Below are positions 31,220 through 37,125 of a stretch of DNA of 37,125 nt, piece by piece. The position numbers were made by a program, and so were the translations under genes. Every line of letters starts with the position of its first letter. Positions within the stretch are counted from its first letter, which is position 1. This DNA comes from Streptomyces hygroscopicus. GTDB lineage: Bacteria; Actinomycetota; Actinomycetes; Streptomycetales; Streptomycetaceae. The notes beneath the pieces were generated by a model that saw only the letters and a list, made by a program, of their open reading frames with translations, was not told where the DNA came from and searched no databases. The stretch lies in the NCBI RefSeq assembly GCF_026168105.1, contig NZ_LBMW01000063.1, positions 1 to 37,125 of the forward strand, in the 5' to 3' direction.

Positions 31220-32557
31220 ATGGCTTCCGGGGCACGGGCCCGGTCTCGCCAGCAGGAGCGGACGGGAGGCTCTTCGGCACCCCCTCCGGCGCGCACCGGA
31301 CAGCGGTCGACGCAGCACGCACAGGGGCAGGAGCAGAGCGCCGTGCGCGCGGGTGTCCGCCCGGTGCAGACCGGCTCGTTCCGACTGCAACGGCTCGTTC
31401 TGCCGGAACTCGCGGCCGCCGTCCTCCTCGTCGGCTGGGCCGTGGGGCCGGTGGCACTGGTCGCCGCCGCGGTCGTGGCCGTGCTGCTGTTGCTCCTGGC
31501 CTTCGCGCGGCGGCGCGGCCGTTCGCTGCCCGAGTGGATGGCCACGGCACGGGAGTTGCGGGCGCGCCGACGGCGGGCCGCGAACACACCCATACCTCCG
31601 GGCACGGAGCCGGGCCTGGTCCCGGCCGTGGAGTGCGAGCCGAGTCTGCGGACGTACTCGTACGGGGTTCGGGACCGGCGACCGGTCGGCATCGTCGGGG
31701 ACGGGACGTTCGTCACCGCCGTGCTGCAGGTGGAGGCCGACGCGACCGCGCTGCGGGCCGGGCGGAGCCGCCAGCCGCTGCCGCTCCGGCTGGTACGGGA
31801 CGCCCTCGAAGTGGACGGGATTCGGCTGGAGTCGGCGCAGATCGTGCTGCACACGCAGCCCGCCCCCGCGCTGCACCTGCCGCCGCAGTCGGTGGCCGTC
31901 ACCAACTACGCGCCGTTGCAGGAGCAGAGCGGTGCTCCTGCGGTGCGCATCACCTGGATAGCGCTGAAGCTCGATCCGGAGCTGTGCCCGGAGGCCGTGG
32001 CCGCGCGCGGCGGTGGGCTCGTCGGGGCGCAGAAGTGCGTCGTGCGCGTGGCCCACCATCTCGCGAGCCGGCTGACGGGCGCGGGGTTCCGTACGACCGT
32101 CCTCGACGAGGAGGAGCTGGTGACCGCCCTCGCCACGTCGGCCTGCGCCAATCCGCTGGTGACGGCGGAGGCCGGACGGACCGAGGCGCGGGAGCGGCGG
32201 ACCGAGGAGTCCGGCCGCAACTGGCGCTGCGACAACCGCAGGCACACGACGTACTGGATCCGTCGGTGGCCCCAGTTGGGCGGCGGTACGGGGCCTTCGC
32301 TGCCTCAGCTCGTCGGCTTGGTCACCGCCGTCCCCGCGCTGGCCACCACCTTCAGTCTCACCCTGGCACACGCGGAGCGGCAGGAGGTGTCGCTCGCCGG
32401 CCACCTGCGGGTGACCGGGCGCAGCGACGACGAACTGGTCGCCGCGCGGCGCGCGTTGGAACACGCCGCCCGTCAGGCGGGCACGGGAATAGTCCGGCTG
32501 GACCGCGAGCAGCTGCCCGGCATGCTCGCCACTCTGCCTCTCGGGGGTGCTCGTTGA
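31220..32557 (+). CDS. eccE: Type VII secretion protein EccE
   Basis: The product has 445 residues. A basic/Gln-rich N-terminus is followed by two closely spaced transmembrane helices (about 62-95: LPELAAAVLLVGWAVGP; VALVAAAVVAVLLLLLAF). A large globular part follows, with the WRCDNRRHTTYWIRRWPQLG segment and the EccE-type EARR-rich C-terminus. ATG at 31220 is chosen (GGGGGGA seven bases upstream); GTG at 31217 is one codon earlier. It overlaps the next gene by four bases, which implies translational coupling. EccE sits at the periphery of the secretion complex. Confidence 0.9.
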   Translation: MASGARARSRQQERTGGSSAPPPARTGQRSTQHAQGQEQSAVRAGVRPVQTGSFRLQRLVLPELAAAVLLVGWAVGPVALVAAAVVAVLLLLLAFARRRGRSLPEWMATARELRARRRRAANTPIPPGTEPGLVPAVECEPSLRTYSYGVRDRRPVGIVGDGTFVTAVLQVEADATALRAGRSRQPLPLRLVRDALEVDGIRLESAQIVLHTQPAPALHLPPQSVAVTNYAPLQEQSGAPAVRITWIALKLDPELCPEAVAARGGGLVGAQKCVVRVAHHLASRLTGAGFRTTVLDEEELVTALATSACANPLVTAEAGRTEARERRTEESGRNWRCDNRRHTTYWIRRWPQLGGGTGPSLPQLVGLVTAVPALATTFSLTLAHAERQEVSLAGHLRVTGRSDDELVAARRALEHAARQAGTGIVRLDREQLPGMLATLPLGGAR

Positions 32558-33351
32558 CGACCATCACCACGACGTCTGCGGCGGAGGACCACGGCTCCCC
32601 CGGCACGCCCGGTGGCGACGAGCCCTCGGCCGGCGGAGGGCTGCGCGGGCGTCTGCGCAGCGGTTTCGGACTGATGGGGCCCCGGCACGGGCGGCATGCG
32701 CTGTCGGTCGAGCAACTGGACTCGCTGACCTTGCCGATCGGGGACGACGGGGTCGTCATCGGCGTGGACGGCGAGGGCGAGCCGGCCGTGCTGGGACTCA
32801 ACCGGCCCACCCCGTACGACGCCGTCCTGATCGGCGGTCTGTGGACCGCCCAGGTGCTCGCCCTGCGTGCGGCCGCGACCGGTGCGCGGGTGGCCGTGGA
32901 GACGGGGCGGCCCCAGCACTGGATGCAGATGGTGCATGCCATGGGCGGCGGGCAGAACGGCTTGTCCGTGTACGAAGTGGGGCGCGTCCCGCCGCAGGGC
33001 GCGTCGGCGGGCCAGCCGGTGCTGGTGGTGCGGGACTGCGGTATGCGGCCGCCGCGCGGACGCGTCGTCTCCGGGCCCTGGCAGGCGGTGCTGACACTGC
33101 TGCCGTACCTCAGCCCGGTCGCACCGCGGCTCATGCGGCAGGCGCGGCTCGTCGGAGTCCAGCGGGTGTCTCCGGACGAGGCGGCGGAGATAGGCCGCAC
33201 ATTGGCGCTTCCCCGTTCCGAAGTCGAGGCGCTGCCCACGCTGCACGACGGCGTGACGCTCTGGTGCGGCGACCGGGACCGGCAGTACGTGGTGACCCAG
33301 CCGACGGACGCCGAGACCGGATTGTTGGGTATGCCACGGAGAATGGACTGA
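32554..33351 (+). CDS. Conserved T7SS-locus protein, unknown function
   Basis: The product has 265 residues. The start is TTG at 32554 within the eccE stop (TTGA overlap). The N-terminal third is low-complexity (TTITTTSAAEDHGSPGTPGG). A folded part follows with RHALSVEQLDSLTLPIGDDGVVIGVDGEGEPAVLGL, then YDAVLIGGLWTAQVLALRAAATGARVAVETGRPQHW. No signal peptide, membrane helix or catalytic motif is visible. Its coupling to eccE suggests a cytoplasmic accessory part of the same complex. I do not recognise the family. Confidence 0.75.
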   Translation: MTTITTTSAAEDHGSPGTPGGDEPSAGGGLRGRLRSGFGLMGPRHGRHALSVEQLDSLTLPIGDDGVVIGVDGEGEPAVLGLNRPTPYDAVLIGGLWTAQVLALRAAATGARVAVETGRPQHWMQMVHAMGGGQNGLSVYEVGRVPPQGASAGQPVLVVRDCGMRPPRGRVVSGPWQAVLTLLPYLSPVAPRLMRQARLVGVQRVSPDEAAEIGRTLALPRSEVEALPTLHDGVTLWCGDRDRQYVVTQPTDAETGLLGMPRRMD

Positions 33352-33722
33352 GCGACGGAGCGGGGTGACCGTCGGCCGACGGGCCGCAAGAGCGGTCTGA
33401 CGTACGGTGGTTGCGACCGGTTCGCACTCCGTTTTCGTCCGCTTTGTTCGCCAGGTGTACCCGTTTGGTGAACGGCCTCTGCACGTACGTGCGTCACACG
33501 GGGGCGCGGTGCGATGTGCCGGCGCGCCTCGGAGGCGTGGACGGGCCTGCCGTGGGGGCGCTCCTGGTGATTAGGCTGGGACCGGGCGCCACACCAGAAA
33601 CTGTGACGGGCCGTCGGCGCTCCGGATTGCCGGGCGGAATCGGACGGCGTCGGACGACTTCGTACAACGAGAGCGGTCGCCCCAGCACGGCATGAGGGTG
33701 CTCGACCACACCAGGAGGAACT
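33352..33722 (+). promoter_or_regulatory. Intergenic region before the EspI-like gene
   Basis: This stretch of 371 bases has no credible gene. It ends in a strong ribosome site (AGGAGG, 33713-33718). TAGGCT at 33572-33577 could be a -10 box but lacks a clear -35. I see no terminator after the 32554 gene, so the downstream gene may be read through or have its own promoter here. Confidence 0.35.
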
Positions 33723-36700
33723 GTGAACAGCGATCGGGACGGGATCCGCGGGGGCTGGGCTTCACCCGACGATGACCAGTCCGACGCCGAGTCCGCCATC
33801 GAGATGACGGGCGAGTTCACCATCGACTACGCGCCGCCCGCCTGGTACACGCAGAACGCGCCGGCGGGCTCGGCGGACACGTCCGCGGCCGCGGAGGCTC
33901 CCGCCGCTCCGGTTCCGCCCGCGCCGGTACCACCCGTGTCTCCCCCGCCGCCGGCTCCTTCCGCGGAGGCGGGCACGCCCGTGCCTGCGCCGCCGGTCGG
34001 CGTGCCGAACCCGGCGTCCGACGAGGGTTTTCCCGCGTGGACACCGGCGGCCGACGCGTCCGCGGCACAAGCCCCGACCGGGGACGTCGAGAGCGGAGCG
34101 ACGATGAGGTTCTCGCCGGTCGCGCTCAAGCGCGAGTTCGAGCAGCTTGCTTCCTTGAGCAAGGCGGCCGGGGACGTCGGGTCCGGTACGGCAGACACCG
34201 CAAAGGAAGGCGTTGCGGACGGGAGCGGGGGCGACTTCGAATTGACCGCGCCCTTCGCGGACGCGTCCGCATCTGCCTCGGGTGACGGTCGGCCTGGCGG
34301 CGATTCGGAGACCGGCGCGAGCGACGGCACCCGCCACGAGCAGGAATCCGCCGCCGAGGACGCGACCGGCGCGGCCGACGGCGCGCAGGACTCCGGCCCC
34401 GGACCGGAGGCCGCGGAGGAGGTGTCCGGAGACTCCGTGAGCCCGGACCGGACGGGCACCGAGGCCCGGGCTGAGGCCGAGACGGCGGAGGATGCCGCCG
34501 AGGCGCCGGGCTCCCCGTCCGCCGACCAGGCTTTCGCCGAGCAGGCTTCCGCCGACGCACCGGGCCAGGACGCCGAGGAGCTCGGCGACGGCGACGGCGG
34601 CACGTCGCCGCAGGGAGCCGCGTCACAGGGTGCCGAACCCGATGGCGCCGAGCCCACCGACGACGTGGCCGCTGACGGTGTGCCCACCGACGACGTGCCC
34701 GCTGACGCCGTGCCCGCAGTGCCCGCTGACGCCGTGCCCGCTGACGCGGTGCCCGCTGAGGCCGTGCCCGCCGCTCCCCAGGCCGTCAACACGCCCCAGG
34801 CCGTCGACCCACCCCCCTCCGCGCCTGTCTCCCCGGACGTCTCCGGGACCGCACAGCCGCCGCTCGGCTGGACCCCGCCGCCGGTGCCGCAGAGCACGGT
34901 TCCGCCACTGCCACCCGCCTACCAGCCGGCCGCGCCCGGCCCGGCTGCCCAGTGGCCCACCGGACCCCATGCGACCGGACCCCAGCCCGCCGAGCCCGGG
35001 CCCGCCGACGTGGCGCCGCCTGCTCCGCAGCCCGCCGCTGCGGCGCAGGCGGAGCAGCAGCCGCAGCCCCAGGCCCAGGCTCAGCCGCCTGTACCGCCCC
35101 AGCATCCGTTCCAGCCGCAGGCACCCCAGCCCGCCCCGGCTGCCTGGAACCAGGCCGCGCCGCAGGCTCCGGCCCCCAACGCCCAGGCTCAGCCCGTCGG
35201 TTACGGGTTCCCGCCACCCAACGCGCCCGTGCCCCAACAGAGCGGCTACGGCTTCCCGCCCCCGAGCGCTCCCGCTCCCGCCCCGAACACCCAGGCTCCC
35301 CACCCGCAGGCACAAGCCCCGGTCGCCCCGGCACCCCAGCCGAGCGCCCCCGCTCCCGCGCCGCCCCCGGCCGCGCCTCAGCCCACTGCCGGGTACGGCT
35401 TCCCGCCCTCGACCCCGGCACCCAACGCCCAGGCCCAGCCCGGCGGTTACGGCTTCCCGCCGCAGGCCGCCCCGCCGCAGCCCCCGGTCGACCCGCGCCT
35501 GGGTTCAGCCTGGCCGCAGCCCGTGCAGCACGACCAGCGGCAGCCGATCAACCCCGGTGCCGCGCCCCTGGGCTACACGGCCGCGGTGGAGTTGTCCTCC
35601 GACCGGCTGCTCAACAACAGGAAGCAGAAGGCGAAGAGCGGCCGTCCCGCCGGCGCCGGTGGGCGGTTCAAGCTCGGCGGCAAGAAGGAGGAGGCGGAGC
35701 GGCAGCGCAAGCTGGACCTCATCCGCACTCCGGTGCTCTCGTGCTACCGGATCGCCGTCATCAGCCTCAAGGGCGGTGTCGGCAAGACGACCACGACCAC
35801 CGCGCTGGGCTCCACACTCGCCTCCGAGCGTCAGGACAAGATCCTCGCGATCGACGCCAACCCGGACGCCGGTACGCTCGGCCGCCGGGTGCGCCGAGAA
35901 ACCGGCGCCACCATCCGTGATCTGGTCCAGGCGATCCCGTACCTGAACTCGTACATGGACATCCGGCGGTTCACCTCGCAGGCCCCCTCCGGCCTCGAGA
36001 TCATCGCCAACGACGTCGACCCGGCCGTCTCCACGACCTTCAACGACGAGGACTACCGGCGCGCGATCGACGTGCTCGGCAAGCAGTACCCGATCATCCT
36101 GACCGACTCCGGAACGGGTCTGCTGTACAGCGCGATGCGCGGTGTGCTCGACCTCGCCGACCAGCTCATCATCATCTCGACGCCGTCGGTCGACGGTGCG
36201 AGCAGTGCGAGCACGACGTTGGACTGGCTGTCGGCGCACGGGTACGCGGATCTCGTCGCACGGTCCATCACGGTCATCTCCGGGGTCCGCGAGACCGGCA
36301 AGATGATCAAGGTGGAGGACATCGTCACCCACTTCGAGACGCGGTGCCGTGGTGTCGTGGTGGTGCCGTTCGACGAGCACCTGGCGGCGGGCGCGGAGGT
36401 CGACCTCGACATGATGCGCCCGAAGGTGCGGGAGGCGTACTTCACGCTGGCCGCGATGGTCGCCGAGGACATCGCGCGCCATCAGCAGTCGCACGGCCTG
36501 TGGACCTCGGACGGCAACCCGCCGCCGGTCGCCGCCCCGCCGCTTCCGGGCCAGTTCCCCGGACACGCCGCGCCGGGTCAGATCCCTGGGCAGCCCATGC
36601 CGGGCCAGCCCGTCGGCCAGCCGGTGCCTGGCCAGATCCCCGCCCAGCCCGGACCTGACCAGGTCCCGGGCCGGCAGATCCCCGGGCAGCAGTTCCCGGC

Positions 36701-37085
36701 TCAGCAGGTCCCGGCTCAGCAGGTCCCGGCTCAGCAGGTCCCGAGCCAGCACGTCCCTGGTCAGCACGTCCCGGGTCATCCGATGGCAGGTCAGCCGACC
36801 CCCGGGCAGCAGATCCCCGGCCAACCGACTCCCGGCCAGCCCGTGCCCGGTCAGCACCCGCACCAGCCGCAGCAACCCGCCCAGGGGTACCCCCAGCCCG
36901 GCCACCCGCCCTACCCGGGGCCCGGTGCCCAGCCCGGCCAGGCGCAGCCGGGGCAGACGCAGCCGGGGCAGACGCAGCCGGGGCAGACGGCGCAGCCCCA
37001 GTCCGACCCCGGGCAGCCCTACCCGCCGGCCCAGCAGCCGTACCAGGGCCAGACCCCGCCTCCGCCTCCGCCGCCGCAGCAGTAG
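33723..37085 (+). CDS. EspI-like giant protein with MinD/ParA-type ATPase and Pro/Gln-rich arms
   Basis: The product has 1120 residues. Residues 1-660 are disordered, first acidic and Ala/Pro-rich, then Pro/Gln-rich with short repeats. A MinD/ParA-type ATPase follows (about 670-920). It has the deviant Walker A SLKGGVGKTTTT (K683, K688), ILAIDANPDAGTLG and ILTDSGTGLL. The final 190 residues are PGQ-type pentapeptide repeats. The architecture matches mycobacterial EspI (ESX-1-associated), which also joins a Pro-rich arm to a MinD-like ATPase. GTG start at 33723 with AGGAGG five bases upstream. Predicted cytoplasmic, acting on the T7SS. Exact role is inferred. Confidence 0.85.
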   Translation: MNSDRDGIRGGWASPDDDQSDAESAIEMTGEFTIDYAPPAWYTQNAPAGSADTSAAAEAPAAPVPPAPVPPVSPPPPAPSAEAGTPVPAPPVGVPNPASDEGFPAWTPAADASAAQAPTGDVESGATMRFSPVALKREFEQLASLSKAAGDVGSGTADTAKEGVADGSGGDFELTAPFADASASASGDGRPGGDSETGASDGTRHEQESAAEDATGAADGAQDSGPGPEAAEEVSGDSVSPDRTGTEARAEAETAEDAAEAPGSPSADQAFAEQASADAPGQDAEELGDGDGGTSPQGAASQGAEPDGAEPTDDVAADGVPTDDVPADAVPAVPADAVPADAVPAEAVPAAPQAVNTPQAVDPPPSAPVSPDVSGTAQPPLGWTPPPVPQSTVPPLPPAYQPAAPGPAAQWPTGPHATGPQPAEPGPADVAPPAPQPAAAAQAEQQPQPQAQAQPPVPPQHPFQPQAPQPAPAAWNQAAPQAPAPNAQAQPVGYGFPPPNAPVPQQSGYGFPPPSAPAPAPNTQAPHPQAQAPVAPAPQPSAPAPAPPPAAPQPTAGYGFPPSTPAPNAQAQPGGYGFPPQAAPPQPPVDPRLGSAWPQPVQHDQRQPINPGAAPLGYTAAVELSSDRLLNNRKQKAKSGRPAGAGGRFKLGGKKEEAERQRKLDLIRTPVLSCYRIAVISLKGGVGKTTTTTALGSTLASERQDKILAIDANPDAGTLGRRVRRETGATIRDLVQAIPYLNSYMDIRRFTSQAPSGLEIIANDVDPAVSTTFNDEDYRRAIDVLGKQYPIILTDSGTGLLYSAMRGVLDLADQLIIISTPSVDGASSASTTLDWLSAHGYADLVARSITVISGVRETGKMIKVEDIVTHFETRCRGVVVVPFDEHLAAGAEVDLDMMRPKVREAYFTLAAMVAEDIARHQQSHGLWTSDGNPPPVAAPPLPGQFPGHAAPGQIPGQPMPGQPVGQPVPGQIPAQPGPDQVPGRQIPGQQFPAQQVPAQQVPAQQVPSQHVPGQHVPGHPMAGQPTPGQQIPGQPTPGQPVPGQHPHQPQQPAQGYPQPGHPPYPGPGAQPGQAQPGQTQPGQTQPGQTAQPQSDPGQPYPPAQQPYQGQTPPPPPPPQQ
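34653..34772 (+). repeat. 15-base coding repeats in the EspI-like gene (VPADA-type)
   Basis: Imperfect copies of gcccgctgacgccgt encode PADAV/PTDDV-type pentapeptides. This is in-frame coding repetition. Confidence 0.75.
36687..36776 (+). repeat. Six 15-base coding repeats (QQVPA-type) in the EspI-like tail
   Basis: Units such as cagcaggtcccggct recur at 36687, 36702, 36717, 36732, 36747 and 36762, encoding QQVPA/QHVPG pentapeptides. Confidence 0.85.
36945..36989 (+). repeat. Three identical 15-base coding repeats near the EspI-like C-terminus
   Basis: cagccggggcagacg at 36945, 36960 and 36975 is identical in all three copies and encodes QPGQT. Confidence 0.85.
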
Positions 37086-37125
37086 GGCCCGTGCGGAGGC
37101 ACAAGACGGGGCGGCCCGCGCCTGA

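Noticed and set aside
28200..31220. 1006-codon open frame on the plus strand across mycosin 2 and eccB
   Set aside because: It is the antisense shadow of two clear minus-strand genes with full catalytic and family motifs. Long antisense frames are expected in such GC-rich DNA, and the product is Val/Arg/Gly-rich without a family pattern.
31534..33351. 605-codon frame running from inside eccE to 33351
   Set aside because: Only the last 265 codons (from TTG 32554) look like a real protein. The upstream part is a shifted reading of eccE.
36687..36989. CRISPR-like regularly spaced repeats
   Set aside because: Repeats are 15 bases, in-frame and contiguous, encode PGQ-type pentapeptides in an open gene, and have no unique spacers.

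Overview
The window looks like the core chromosome of a Streptomyces or close relative. It is GC-rich throughout, uses GTG and TTG starts often, and carries the gene set thyX-dapA-rnj and rpsO-pnp-M16 protease-dapB next to a complete actinobacterial type VII (ESX) secretion locus. The left end (1-300, minus strand) is the promoter and leader of a ribosomal RNA operon whose 16S gene lies outside the window.

Left half (1-11600), housekeeping. On the minus strand thyX (thymidylate synthase), dapA (lysine/diaminopimelate synthesis) and rnj (RNase J) run toward the rrn promoter, and a strong hairpin at 386-425 follows rnj. Two small plus-strand membrane-protein genes (4365, 4723) follow. A second minus-strand series then reads rpsO, pnp, an M16 zinc protease, dapB and a small membrane TPR-like protein. 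The rpsO-pnp spacer holds a terminator-like hairpin and a large branched fold. A 98-residue DUF397/BldB-type gene (11249) sits between rpsO and the secretion locus and ends in a textbook terminator.

Right half (11638-37085), type VII secretion. A beta-propeller protein and eccD (membrane channel) run leftward. The three-ATPase motor eccC runs rightward. A leftward block holds eccB, mycosin 2, a helical partner, a long WXG/PPE-like protein, mycosin 1 and two WXG100 proteins. A rightward block holds eccE, an overlapping unknown gene and a giant EspI-like MinD/ParA ATPase with proline-rich arms. No eccA is seen. All membrane-complex parts (B, C, D, E, MycP) are present, so the machine should be functional.

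The most interesting part is 19090-23668, five overlapping genes between the esx pair and eccC. They encode an SseB-like protein, an all-helical non-canonical WXG-like protein, a 567-residue toxin-like protein (T7SS N-terminus with a WXG turn, papain-fold/glutamine-deamidase-like C-terminus with candidate triad C450-H526-D541), an Imm35/YrhB-type immunity protein, and a 431-residue protein. This last protein is an internal duplication of [immunity-like domain + toxin-like domain], and in both toxin-like copies the catalytic His is replaced (by Asn and by Trp). The toxin tip and immunity gene are visibly richer in A/T than their surroundings, which suggests an exchanged cassette. I propose an effector-immunity module of this T7SS with a dead-toxin/immunity fusion as an extra antagonist or decoy. 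That function is inference.
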